64,000 nt of DNA, taken from positions 1,550,001 through 1,614,000 of the forward strand of contig NZ_CP008743.1 of the NCBI RefSeq assembly GCF_002117145.1. The letters run 5' to 3'. Positions 8,532-17,271 of this stretch are shown piece after piece. Origin of the DNA: Candidatus Nucleicultrix amoebiphila FS5. Its GTDB lineage: Bacteria; Pseudomonadota; Alphaproteobacteria; Caedimonadales; Nucleicultricaceae. The translations under genes were made by a program, and so were the position numbers. The notes below the pieces were generated by a model that was not told the origin of the DNA, made no database searches, and saw only the letters and a program-made list of their open reading frames with translations. How positions within the stretch are numbered: position 1 is the first letter of the stretch; each line of letters begins with the position of its first letter.

Positions 8532-10394
8532 ATGTTTTTAGAGATTTCAGAACCAGGGGACACACAAGCTAATCAAAAGGATGCTCACTATACAGCTATC
8601 GGTATAGATTTAGGGACGACTCATTCTCTTGTCGCTTATAAAGAAAACTCAGAAGTAATTGTTTTAGGTGGTGAGGAGCGTCTTCTTCCTTCCGTAGTAG
8701 CATATCTTGAAGATGGCTTTAGAGTTGGGCATAAAGCTTTAACCTACGAAATTTCGAATCCAGAATATTATGTGCGTTCCATTAAGAGGCTCATGGGCAG
8801 AAGTGCTGAAGAGGCTCTTAATGACCCTCTTTTTTCTTCTCGAGTCGAACGAAATAAAGGATCTTTACTGCAACTCAAAATTGGAACTCAATTGCTTACG
8901 CCTATTGAGATATCAGCGTTAATTTTAAAAGAATTACGTGATCGTGCTGAACATGCTCTAGGGCACCCTGTGACAAAGGCTGTAGTTACAGTGCCAGCTT
9001 ATTTTGATGAGAATGCCCGCACAGCAACACGTAATGCAGCACGGATTGCTGGTCTTGAGGTCCTCCGGCTTTTGAATGAACCAACATCCGCAGCTCTTGC
9101 CTATGGTCTTGATAAAGGTGTCGAAGGGCTTTATGCCGTTTATGATTTTGGAGGTGGAACCTTTGATTTTACTCTTCTAAAGTTAACGAAGGGCGTTTTT
9201 CAAGTTTTGGCGACGGGTGGAGATACTCGTTTAGGAGGAGATGATTTAGATCAAGCTATCGTTGATCATATTCTTCTCAAACGATTGGAAGCATATGGTA
9301 TCAAAGAAACTCTTTCGTTAAGTGATCATCATCGTCTTTTAAAAGAAGCCAGGGATATAAAGGAACTTTTATCCTTTGAAATGGAAGTGCCTTTTGGGTT
9401 TAGTCTTGATGGGCGTGACTCAGCCCATCGTTTAAGTCGTGATGAGTTTGCTGAAATTGCTGATCCACTGATTAATCAGACGATAGAGATTTGTCGTCGA
9501 GTTCTATCTGATCAAAAAGTTGCTCCAGAGCATATTGAAGGAGTTGTATTGGTTGGGGGGTCTACGCGTATGCCATTGGTTGTTGAAGCTGTAAAATCTT
9601 ACTTTGGTAAGTCGCCCCTTCAAGATATTAACCCAGATGAGGCTGTTGTTTATGGAGCAGCTATTCAAGCTGATGCACTTTCAGGTGGACATACGGATGC
9701 TCTACTCCTCGATGTGACTCCTCTATCTTTAGGCATTGAAACCATGGGGGGCATTGTAGAAAAGATGATTCCTCGAAATTCAGCAATTCCAATCTCAAAA
9801 TCTCAGGAATTTACAACATATCAAGATGGTCAACAGGCAATTCTTTTGCACGTAGTTCAAGGTGAAAGAGAGATGGTCGAAGATTGCCGCTCTTTAGCCA
9901 AATTTGAACTGCAAGGTATTCCACCTCTACCTGCTGGACAGGCAAGGGTTAATGTTAAATTTACGATGGATGCTGATGGATTGTTGACAGTGAGTGCTTA
10001 CGAGAAAAATACGGGAATAGAGCAGAGCATTGAAATAAAACCTACCTATGGTCTCAGTGAAGATGAAATGAAATCTATGATTTTAAAAGGACTAGCTCAT
10101 GGAAAAGAAGATATGGAGCAAAGACTTTTAATTGAAGCGCGCTTTAAAGCTGATGCCCTTCTTAAGCATTTAAATGAAGCTATGATTGTAGATAGAGAGT
10201 TATTAAGTGATCATGAGAGGTGCAATATTGAACTGCAAGTAAACGCTCTTAAACAAGCTCTTAAAGATGAAAATAGGGTTCTTATCCGTGAAGAAACTGT
10301 AAAGTTAGAAAAGACGAGTCAAGGGTTTGCTTTGAAAAGAGTTAATAAAGCTTTAGATCGCCATGTGGCAACCAAGAACATTGATACGCTTTGA
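8532..10394 (+). CDS. hscA: Hsp70-type chaperone HscA for iron-sulfur cluster transfer
   Basis: Specialised Hsp70 that uses ATP to release the cluster from IscU. The nucleotide domain has IGIDLGTTHSLVA, the VTVPAYFDE strand, the VYDFGGGTFDFT phosphate loop and VLVGGSTRMP. The substrate domain begins near LDVTPLSLGIETMGG. 620 residues, the usual HscA size, and shorter at the C-terminus than DnaK. It follows hscB by two bases and precedes fdx, which fixes its role as HscA and not DnaK. Confidence 0.97.
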   Translation: MFLEISEPGDTQANQKDAHYTAIGIDLGTTHSLVAYKENSEVIVLGGEERLLPSVVAYLEDGFRVGHKALTYEISNPEYYVRSIKRLMGRSAEEALNDPLFSSRVERNKGSLLQLKIGTQLLTPIEISALILKELRDRAEHALGHPVTKAVVTVPAYFDENARTATRNAARIAGLEVLRLLNEPTSAALAYGLDKGVEGLYAVYDFGGGTFDFTLLKLTKGVFQVLATGGDTRLGGDDLDQAIVDHILLKRLEAYGIKETLSLSDHHRLLKEARDIKELLSFEMEVPFGFSLDGRDSAHRLSRDEFAEIADPLINQTIEICRRVLSDQKVAPEHIEGVVLVGGSTRMPLVVEAVKSYFGKSPLQDINPDEAVVYGAAIQADALSGGHTDALLLDVTPLSLGIETMGGIVEKMIPRNSAIPISKSQEFTTYQDGQQAILLHVVQGEREMVEDCRSLAKFELQGIPPLPAGQARVNVKFTMDADGLLTVSAYEKNTGIEQSIEIKPTYGLSEDEMKSMILKGLAHGKEDMEQRLLIEARFKADALLKHLNEAMIVDRELLSDHERCNIELQVNALKQALKDENRVLIREETVKLEKTSQGFALKRVNKALDRHVATKNIDTL

Positions 10395-10472
10395 TTTTAT
10401 AGAAAACTATAGACTTTGGTGTTTAATTTTGGGAAGGTGGCGCAATTTAAGATTTTTAGTAACGAGGAAAGC

Positions 10473-10808
10473 ATGGCAAAGATTACTTTTATTAAACAAA
10501 ATGGCGAGCAAATACAGATTGATGCTCCGTTAGGACTTTCAGTCCTGGAAATTGCTCATCAGAACAATATCGACCTGGAAGGGGCCTGTGAAGGATCTTT
10601 GGCGTGTTCAACGTGCCATGTTATTGTGGGTGAAGATTGGTATGACGTTTTATCTCCAGCAACTGAAGATGAAGAAGATATGTTGGATTTAGCTTTTGGT
10701 CTTACCCATACATCCCGATTAGGATGTCAGATTATCATGACAGATGAATTAGATGGTTTGGTTGTAAAGTTACCTGCTGCAACGCGCAACATGATGGTTG
10801 AATCTTAA
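10473..10808 (+). CDS. fdx: 2Fe-2S ferredoxin of the isc system
   Basis: Adrenodoxin-type ferredoxin that donates electrons in cluster assembly. Ligands are C39, C45, C48 ([14 protein letters not shown]) and C85 (SRLGCQII). I place the start at 10473, where a GAGGAAAG site precedes MAKITFIK; an upstream in-frame ATG would add residues with no homology to the family. 111 residues, normal for isc ferredoxin. Confidence 0.96.
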   Translation: MAKITFIKQNGEQIQIDAPLGLSVLEIAHQNNIDLEGACEGSLACSTCHVIVGEDWYDVLSPATEDEEDMLDLAFGLTHTSRLGCQIIMTDELDGLVVKLPAATRNMMVES

Positions 10809-10809
10809 A

Positions 10810-11010
10810 ATGCAATTAAAATGGACGGATATATATGATATCGCTGTTGCTCTAGAGGAGCAGTATCCAGATGTGGATGTCTTGCATGTTCGTTTCACTG
10901 ATTTATGGAAGTGGGTGCAAAATCTACCCAATTTTGCAGATGACCCAAATCGTTCTAATGAAAAGATACTAGAAGCGATTCAAATGGCTTGGCTCGAAGA
11001 GCGGGCTTGA
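10810..11010 (+). CDS. iscX: IscX (YfhJ) regulator of IscS
   Basis: Small acidic protein that binds IscS and modulates cluster assembly. The body reads LKWTDIYDIAVALEEQYPD, LHVRFTDLWKWV and FADDPNRSNEKILEAIQMAW, all hallmarks of IscX. 66 residues. It starts one base after the fdx stop. Confidence 0.94.
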   Translation: MQLKWTDIYDIAVALEEQYPDVDVLHVRFTDLWKWVQNLPNFADDPNRSNEKILEAIQMAWLEERA

Positions 11011-11023
11011 GTAATTATCCTTG

Positions 11024-11962
11024 ATGCCTCATTTACCTTTAGCCCTTAAGAGCAAATTGCATGAGCTTCAGCGAGACCTTGGAAAATCATCCATTATAAA
11101 AGCCCACGAAAAATTATCTGAAAGATATCGAAAGGGAAGAGGTACAGCAAGTAAAACAAGCAAAGATGAAGCTATTGCCTATGCGCTTGCTCGCTTACCT
11201 GCAACTTATGCAGCCTTGAGATATGTTCTATGTGAGTTAAAAAAATATTCTGAGGCTTTTGAAACTGTTTTGGATTTTGGCGCTGGCCCAGGTACGAGCA
11301 TATGGGCTTTTCAAGAAATTTTTCATATAAAATCTTTTACTCTTGTTGAAAAAAATTTAGCTATGCTTGATCTTGGTAAGCAATTTCTTTTTGATCGCCC
11401 CTGGGTTCATTGGCATAAAGAAGATTTGAGGCTATTGAACATTAACGCTCATGATCTTGTTCTTATGTCCTATAGTCTTGGAGAATTCAAAGAGCATGAG
11501 CAAAACAGTTTGTTACAGAAAGCGTGGACCGTAACCAATAAAGCTTTTGTTATTGTTGAACCTGGAACACCTAAAGGTTATCAGAATATAATGAGAGCGC
11601 GGGATTTTTTGATCAAATCAGGCGCTCATATATTAGCTCCTTGTCCTCATAATAAGATTTGTCCATTGTCGGGTAAAGACTGGTGTCATTTTTCCATTAC
11701 TTTGTCGCGCACTGAAGCCCATCGTTCTCTCAAGGGAGGGAGTTTAATGATGGAAGATGAAAAATTTTCTTATCTTATTGCTGTAAAAGAGGCTGTTTCT
11801 TCTTCGAAATCTCGTGTGATTAAGTCGCCTATAAGAAGATCCGGTCATGTGATTGTTGATTTTTGCACTCAAGATGGGATAAAGCGTAGTACGTTTAGTA
11901 AAAAAGACCCCATTTATCGTCAAGCACGCGCCTTGAGTTGGGGAGATGAGTTTGATCAATGA
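11024..11962 (+). CDS. Rsm22/METTL17-type SAM-dependent methyltransferase with four candidate Fe-S cysteines
   Basis: Member of the Rsm22 family, whose mitochondrial members act in small-ribosomal-subunit assembly. The SAM site is LDFGAGPGTSIWA (about 83-95), followed by YSLGEF and VEPGTPKGY, characteristic of the family. Cysteines at about 207, 213, 221 (CPHNKICPLSGKDWC) and 281 (VDFCTQDG) form a C-x5-C-x7-C plus distant C pattern matching the cluster-binding cysteines reported for METTL17. It lies directly after iscX and overlaps mnmA by 4 bases, so it is probably co-transcribed with the isc genes. Start at 11024 (ATG); a TTG one codon upstream is possible. Confidence 0.85.
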   Translation: MPHLPLALKSKLHELQRDLGKSSIIKAHEKLSERYRKGRGTASKTSKDEAIAYALARLPATYAALRYVLCELKKYSEAFETVLDFGAGPGTSIWAFQEIFHIKSFTLVEKNLAMLDLGKQFLFDRPWVHWHKEDLRLLNINAHDLVLMSYSLGEFKEHEQNSLLQKAWTVTNKAFVIVEPGTPKGYQNIMRARDFLIKSGAHILAPCPHNKICPLSGKDWCHFSITLSRTEAHRSLKGGSLMMEDEKFSYLIAVKEAVSSSKSRVIKSPIRRSGHVIVDFCTQDGIKRSTFSKKDPIYRQARALSWGDEFDQ

Positions 11963-13080
11963 CAGATATATTGCACTTAAATCGTGATCCGAAGGATACA
12001 CGCATTATCGTGGCCATGTCAGGGGGTGTTGATAGTTCTGTGGCAGCAGCTCTTTTAGTAGAAGCTGGGTATGATGTTGTGGGGCTTACAATGCAACTTT
12101 ATGATCATGGAGAAACAATTCAACGTAAGAAGGCTTGTTGCGCAGGTCTTGATATCTATGATGCACGTACTGTTGCTGAAAAACTAGGTATTCCCCACTA
12201 TGTCCTTGATTATGAATCACGTTTTAAAGAATCGGTGATTAATGAATTTGTCGATAGTTATCTAATGGGTGAAACCCCTGTGCCATGTGTGCGTTGTAAT
12301 CAAACTGTAAAATTTCAAGATATGTATACAATGGCTCGTGATTTAGGGGGGCATGCTTTAGTTACAGGTCATTATGTTCAATGGCAATTAGGAAAAGCAG
12401 GTCCTGAAATGTATCGAGCAGTTGATCCAACCAAAGACCAAAGTTATTTTTTGTTTGCGACTACTCCAGATCAATTATCCTATATACGTTTTCCTTTAGG
12501 TGGATTATCGAAAACAGAAACCAGAGATCATGCACGACGTTTTAATTTAAGAATAGCTGAAAAACCCGACAGTCAAGACATCTGTTTTGTTCCCGATGGA
12601 AATTATGCACGCATTGTTGAAAGACTGCGTCCTGGAGCTTTAGAGTCTGGAGACATCGTCTCTATGAATGGTGAAGTGCTGGGGAAACATACAGGTATCA
12701 TCAACTATACTGTTGGACAGCGAAAAGGACTGGGAATTTCTCATAGTGAGCCTCTTTATGTGGTGCGTCTTGATCCCGAAAAACATCAGGTAATTGTGGG
12801 ACCCAAAGAAGCTTTAGCTTGCAAAGGCGTTGTGCTGAAAGATCTAAACTGGTTAGGGGAGAGTGTTTCTCCAAATGAAGCCATTGCAATGACCGTGAAA
12901 TTTCGCTCATCTCAAGAACCTTTTCCAGCAACTCTTATTTTTAAAGATAAGGGATATGCTGAAGTGATTTTTAAACAGCCGGAATATGGTGTTGCGCCAG
13001 GACAAGCATGTGTCTTCTATGATGATAACCGTCTTTTAGGGGGGGGATGGATTGTGCAACCTTTGTCTTCTTTTGAATAA
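11959..13080 (+). CDS. mnmA: tRNA-specific 2-thiouridylase MnmA
   Basis: Thiolates the wobble uridine of tRNAs for Lys, Glu and Gln, using ATP and sulfur relayed from IscS. The PP-loop is SGGVDSS at about 21-27; the catalytic cysteines are C110 (PVPCVRCN) and C209 (DSQDICFV). VGQRKGLG marks the C-terminal domain. 373 residues. It overlaps the Rsm22 gene (ATGA) and ends the sulfur operon, so a sulfur consumer is wired to its donor. Confidence 0.97.
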   Translation: MTDILHLNRDPKDTRIIVAMSGGVDSSVAAALLVEAGYDVVGLTMQLYDHGETIQRKKACCAGLDIYDARTVAEKLGIPHYVLDYESRFKESVINEFVDSYLMGETPVPCVRCNQTVKFQDMYTMARDLGGHALVTGHYVQWQLGKAGPEMYRAVDPTKDQSYFLFATTPDQLSYIRFPLGGLSKTETRDHARRFNLRIAEKPDSQDICFVPDGNYARIVERLRPGALESGDIVSMNGEVLGKHTGIINYTVGQRKGLGISHSEPLYVVRLDPEKHQVIVGPKEALACKGVVLKDLNWLGESVSPNEAIAMTVKFRSSQEPFPATLIFKDKGYAEVIFKQPEYGVAPGQACVFYDDNRLLGGGWIVQPLSSFE

Positions 13081-13081
13081 G

Positions 13082-14233
13082 TCATTCCTTTTTTGTTCGT
13101 AGTTTAAGAATAAACGACGCTCTTTGTAGACGCTTCATAAATTTTGTATAGCGTTTCTTTTGATCAACATTCATGTCTCTAAATAAATCCTTGCGTATTT
13201 TTTCTAATTCTAAGCGATCTGTTTCTATAATTTTTTGTAAAATAGGATAAATTTTTTCAGGAATCGATTTTTTTAATTCAGGGTAAAGAGAAAGAGCGTT
13301 TGATATAAATACTGATTCGTTTCGAAAATAATTTTCGCTGAGTATTTCACCATCTTCAGCAATAACGATTGGTGTCCTCATTAAATTGTCCCAACTTAAT
13401 CGTATGAGAGATTTTTTTGCTTTTACATAAGAAGAACGGGTTTTTTTATCATGTGGTTTTTTTTGAAGATAATCAATCATCAAAGGATATGCTACCTCAT
13501 GAAAACGTTCATCATACGTATTAAAACTTTCCAATTTTTCGAGAGATTCAATCTGTACAATCGGAGAAACCATTTCAATACGTGCACCGTAAAGTCTAAC
13601 AATCTTAAAGTCGCCTTTGAGTAGAGAGAAATTAAGGCAGATTTTATTTTGAAAATTAACCAAAACAAGAACTCCACGGCATTGAGCAGTTAAATCTTGC
13701 TGATCGGTGGGAAGAATTTTATGAGTTTTAAGATGCTTTATCAACGCACTGAGAACTTCTTTGCCATACCCCTGTCCTTGAAATTTAGAATGAAATTTAA
13801 GGTCTAAAGATAAATATCTATCATGTGTAGGGAATGCAAAAATATTACTGATTGTTAACAAGCCTATTAAGGTTTCAGGAGTTTCATCAGTTCTTTTTAA
13901 GAAAGCACCCAAGTATAGAAAAAAATTATTTTCTGCTGAATCAATTTGCTCACATGTTAAACCAAAAATTTTTTCTTGCTTTGGAATAACCAAATTAAAA
14001 TTATAAGCAGGATCGCTGTCTTTTTCGAAGTCAAATATTTTCACGAAACGCGTTGTACTTTTCTCAACAGCATGAGCTTCTTGACGATCAGTTGTTTTGA
14101 GAAGACGAACGTTGGTGCGTGGAGTTTCAAATTGAAAAAGGTGTTCTAGAGTTGTGGCGTTGAGATGATTGATATTGAAGCTAAAACAAGAGCAAAGCAG
14201 AAAGAAAAAAATGTATGATAAATTCCAAGACAA
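13082..14233 (-). CDS. Exported protein with a GNAT-like acetyltransferase domain
   Basis: I do not recognise a named protein. The frame starts with TTG, preceded by GAGGGG, and opens with a hydrophobic signal peptide (about residues 1-26, ending LNA). The middle part (about 45-180) has the layout of a GNAT acetyltransferase: a beta strand with TLIGLLTI and then LDLKFHSKFQGQGYGKEVL, in which QGQGYG corresponds to the acetyl-CoA pyrophosphate loop. The C-terminal 200 residues are charged and helical without known motifs. GNAT enzymes are normally cytoplasmic, so a signal sequence is notable. It converges on mnmA with only one base between them. Confidence 0.55.
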   Translation of the reverse strand: MSWNLSYIFFFLLCSCFSFNINHLNATTLEHLFQFETPRTNVRLLKTTDRQEAHAVEKSTTRFVKIFDFEKDSDPAYNFNLVIPKQEKIFGLTCEQIDSAENNFFLYLGAFLKRTDETPETLIGLLTISNIFAFPTHDRYLSLDLKFHSKFQGQGYGKEVLSALIKHLKTHKILPTDQQDLTAQCRGVLVLVNFQNKICLNFSLLKGDFKIVRLYGARIEMVSPIVQIESLEKLESFNTYDERFHEVAYPLMIDYLQKKPHDKKTRSSYVKAKKSLIRLSWDNLMRTPIVIAEDGEILSENYFRNESVFISNALSLYPELKKSIPEKIYPILQKIIETDRLELEKIRKDLFRDMNVDQKKRYTKFMKRLQRASFILKLRTKKE

Positions 14234-14506
14234 ACTTTTCCCCTCTTAGTAAAATCAAGGATTTTTAAGGTTTGTATAAGATAAAGCCTTTGGTGGTAAG
14301 GGTTTTCACAATGAAAGATTAACTTAATACAATATTTACGGGCAAGAAAGACAAAATTAAAAAAATAATTATTATTTTTCAATGAAAAGAGATGAAAATC
14401 TATAAAATACAACATGTTAGTATGTCTTGACTTGGATGTAAAAATACATAACAATTAAATTGATCATCATAAGGGTCATCCTAAATCAAACATAAAGGAG
14501 GTACTT

Positions 14507-14671
14507 ATGTCTTCTACAAAGCACGTGGTCTCTCTACTCGAAAGAAAAGATGAAATTAATAAAAGACTTTCTCTAGAAATGAAGCGTCCGCTTCCCAATG
14601 ATTATAGGGTAAGGGAGCTTAAAAAAGAACGTTTACGCCTTCAAGATATTATCTATAAGCTGACTGCTTAA
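14507..14671 (+). CDS. DUF465 (YdcH-like) small coiled-coil protein
   Basis: A 54-residue charged helical protein. The pattern of an N-terminal helix, a Pro break (MKRPLPNDYRVREL) and a second helix KKERLRLQDII is that of the DUF465/YdcH family, common single-copy miniproteins of proteobacteria with no settled function. A near-perfect AAGGAGG at 14495-14501 precedes the ATG by five bases, and a strong terminator follows, so it is a complete small transcription unit. Confidence 0.85.
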   Translation: MSSTKHVVSLLERKDEINKRLSLEMKRPLPNDYRVRELKKERLRLQDIIYKLTA

Positions 14672-14696
14672 CACCGACTGTTCTCTATACCGTTCA

Positions 14697-14730
14697 CCAC
14701 CTGTGGTCCCCTTCCCACAGGTGGTTTTTT
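14697..14730 (+). terminator. Rho-independent terminator after the DUF465 gene
   Basis: A perfect 10-base stem (CCACCTGTGG pairing with CCACAGGTGG, 8-base loop) is followed by six T residues. It lies 25 bases after the stop codon. Confidence 0.92.
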
Positions 14731-14818
14731 CGTTGCTCAATCAGATTAACACGCTAATCTTAGATCAAAAGATCTTATGTGTTGTAAGAGATAAATCCGA
14801 TAAGAAAAAACATGTTAA

Positions 14819-15283
14819 ATGTGGAGAGAGCAGTTGAGAAATATAAAATTTTTAATTTTCTTAGGAGTAATTTGGTTCTCTGAGAGTAAGCTTCTTGCCT
14901 TAGAACCTTTAACTATTGAAACGAAGGGAGGTTCTTTTGTAATGAATGTAGAACAAGCTATAACTCCTGAGTCTATTGAAAAGGGATTGATGTTTCGTCA
15001 AGAACTTCCTCTTAATCAAGGAATGTTATTTGTTTTTCAAAGTCCTAGGCAACCCAGTTTTTGGATGAAAAACACGCTTATTCCTTTGGATATGATTTTT
15101 ATCGATAGTGATGGAAAGATTGTGGACATGTATCCTGAGGCTGAACCTCATTCTTTAAAGTATATTGTTCCTCGTAGTGCAGAGGTGAAAGCTGTTCTTG
15201 AAGTACCTGGAGGGACCATCAAACGTCTGAGTATTGTAGTTGGTGATCAAATTCATCATCAAGTTTTTTCTAAAAAATCTTGA
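14819..15283 (+). CDS. DUF192 family exported protein
   Basis: DUF192 proteins are small beta-rich, often exported proteins of unknown function. The core is seen in EKGLMFRQELPLNQGMLFVF, then PSFWMKNTLIPLDMIFID and the closing LEVPGGTIKRLSI. The N-terminus is a signal peptide ending near SKLLA. An alternative start is TTG at 14834, which has GGAG at 14823-14826 and would give a tighter signal peptide; the ATG at 14819 has no good site. 154 residues (149 from the TTG). Confidence 0.85.
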   Translation: MWREQLRNIKFLIFLGVIWFSESKLLALEPLTIETKGGSFVMNVEQAITPESIEKGLMFRQELPLNQGMLFVFQSPRQPSFWMKNTLIPLDMIFIDSDGKIVDMYPEAEPHSLKYIVPRSAEVKAVLEVPGGTIKRLSIVVGDQIHHQVFSKKS

Positions 15284-15338
15284 CATAGATATTCTTTTTG
15301 GATTTTAACGGTGCCATAATAAATTATAAGGAGATCTT

Positions 15339-16169
15339 ATGAGCTGTGTATCATTTTTTAGCAGGATAGTTGTCGTAATTTTATTAACATGGTCGCCGAT
15401 TCTTTTGGCTAGTGAAACTTTATTCGGTCTAAATGACGTTCAAGAATTTTTAAAGACTAAAACAAGCTCGATGGGACACAAAGTGCGTCTCGTGCAAGAT
15501 GGCGATCAAGATAAGATTGTCTCTTTTGCTAAAAACAAGGCTTATAAAGCAGGTATCCCAGATGATCCAAAAGCATGGACTGAAAATTTATTAGTACGTC
15601 AATCAAAACTTAATTATTTCACAGCTTTGGTGTTTGAAGATGTTGATTCAGAAATCTCTGGTATTATGGGGCTAGGTATTATGCCTGTGTTGACAGGGTA
15701 TAAAGCTGAGGAACACAAAGATATTCTTGAGTTATTTGTTAACCTCGGTGTATTGAAGAAAAAAGAGGTTTCTGGACCATTGTCGGAAGAAAATTTGGAA
15801 AGAGAAGGGAATAGGGGCTTTACGAGTCTTTTGCCAATTATCGTGCACCCTGAAACTCAATCAAAACCAGGCGAAAGGCATAAAGGTAAAGTCCAGAGAA
15901 TGGCTGATTTATACGACTTTATCGTTCAAACTTCTCTTAAATATGTCGATTTTCTTGCGAGTAACAAACACTCGCACCCAAGAGATAACTCTGATCCTTA
16001 TATGATGCTGGCATTAGTTGACACCCAACATCCTTTAAATCCATATCTTACAGACTTTAATTTCAGTCTTTTAGAGAAAAAGGGATTTCAAGAGTTTTAT
16101 CATAAGCAAAGAACGGTTGCCTCTCTTTCTCTTGAGGACGCTAGGATAGAACTATCAAAGCTTAAGTAG
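15339..16169 (+). CDS. Exported protein with a degenerate GNAT-like fold
   Basis: Not recognised as a named family. ATG has AAGGAG upstream. A signal peptide spans about 1-24 (ends LLA). The rest can be read as a GNAT layout: RLVQDGDQDKIVSFA as first strand and helix, ALVFEDVDSEISGIMGLGI as central strands, a IIVHPETQ strand followed by a basic GERHKGK loop where the acetyl-CoA loop would be, and LLEKKGFQEFY resembling the last GNAT helix. With the gene at 13082-14233 it makes a second exported GNAT-like protein within 3 kb. Confidence in the fold is low; the protein is real. Confidence 0.5.
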   Translation: MSCVSFFSRIVVVILLTWSPILLASETLFGLNDVQEFLKTKTSSMGHKVRLVQDGDQDKIVSFAKNKAYKAGIPDDPKAWTENLLVRQSKLNYFTALVFEDVDSEISGIMGLGIMPVLTGYKAEEHKDILELFVNLGVLKKKEVSGPLSEENLEREGNRGFTSLLPIIVHPETQSKPGERHKGKVQRMADLYDFIVQTSLKYVDFLASNKHSHPRDNSDPYMMLALVDTQHPLNPYLTDFNFSLLEKKGFQEFYHKQRTVASLSLEDARIELSKLK

Positions 16170-16188
16170 TCTTTTTCATTTTTTTACG

Positions 16189-16228
16189 GGGCCACCATAG
16201 ATGTGAATAGTCTGGGTGGCCTTTTTTG
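16189..16228 (+). terminator. Rho-independent terminator
   Basis: GGCCACC at 16190-16196 pairs with GGTGGCC at 16215-16221, followed by TTTTTT. It closes the transcript of the exported GNAT-like gene and separates it from fabD. Confidence 0.85.
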
Positions 16229-16336
16229 TCAGCATCCACTCACTTTATTTTTCTTTATATATTTTCATTGTTCTAATATCGGAGTATGAAGAGTACGCTT
16301 TGACATTAATTTATTACTAGATCACAAGGAGTCGTC

Positions 16337-17263
16337 ATGATTGCATGGGTTTTTCCAGGACAAGGATCTCAAAGTGTGGGAATGGGAAAGAGTATCTATG
16401 ATGCCTATCCTGTCGCACGAGAAGTGTTTCAAGAAGTTGATGAAGTTTTGAAGCAAAACCTTACCAAAATCATTTTTGAAGGCCCTGATCAGGAGTTAAT
16501 GCTGACGGAAAACACTCAACCTGCTCTTATGACTGTAAGCATGGCTATTGTGCGTGTTCTGCAAAAAGAGGCAGGACAAAAACCAAAGTTCTTAGCCGGC
16601 CATTCTCTTGGGGAATATGCTGCTCACGCGGTTGGCGAAAGTTTTAGTTTAGCTGATACAGCGCGCCTTCTCAAAATTCGTGGCAAGGCAATGCAAGCAG
16701 CGGTTCCAGTGGGAGTTGGAGGTATGGCGGCGCTTCTTGGCCCTACCGTTGATCAGACTCAAGAAATAGTGCAGGAAGCTGCCCAAGATCAAACTTGTGA
16801 AATTGCCAATGACAATTGTCCAGGGCAGGTTGTTATCAGTGGGCATAAAGAAGCCATAGATCGAGCCATAGAGATTGCTAAACAAAAAGGCATTAAGCGT
16901 GCGGTTCTTTTGCCAGTTAGTGCTCCATTTCATTGCTCTCTGATGCGACCAGCTGCTCTTGAGATGGCTGAGGTTCTTAAAGACACTGTTATTATGGCTC
17001 CTAATATTGCTATTCTTGCTAATGTGAGTGTCGAAGTTGTTAAAGAGCCAGAGCAGATTCGTACAGCCTTGGTAGAACAAGTAACTGGAAGGGTGCGTTG
17101 GCGTGAATCAATTTTGGCTCTTAAGACTGCTGGTGTGCGAAAAATTGTTGAAATTGGTGCTGGAAAAGTATTAAGTGGCTTAACGAAACGAATTGATGAA
17201 GAGCTAGAGTCTCTGAGCTTAAATACGCCTGAAGATCTTGATGCTTATATTAAGAATATTTGA
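16337..17263 (+). CDS. fabD: Malonyl-CoA:ACP transacylase
   Basis: Loads malonyl groups onto acyl carrier protein for fatty acid synthesis. The FPGQGSQSVGMG start, the nucleophile elbow GHSLGEY (Ser about 90) and APFHCSLM with the catalytic His are present. 308 residues. AAGGAG precedes the ATG. First gene of a fabD-fabG-acpP-fabF cluster as in many proteobacteria. Confidence 0.97.
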   Translation: MIAWVFPGQGSQSVGMGKSIYDAYPVAREVFQEVDEVLKQNLTKIIFEGPDQELMLTENTQPALMTVSMAIVRVLQKEAGQKPKFLAGHSLGEYAAHAVGESFSLADTARLLKIRGKAMQAAVPVGVGGMAALLGPTVDQTQEIVQEAAQDQTCEIANDNCPGQVVISGHKEAIDRAIEIAKQKGIKRAVLLPVSAPFHCSLMRPAALEMAEVLKDTVIMAPNIAILANVSVEVVKEPEQIRTALVEQVTGRVRWRESILALKTAGVRKIVEIGAGKVLSGLTKRIDEELESLSLNTPEDLDAYIKNI

Positions 17264-17271
17264 GGAAAACA

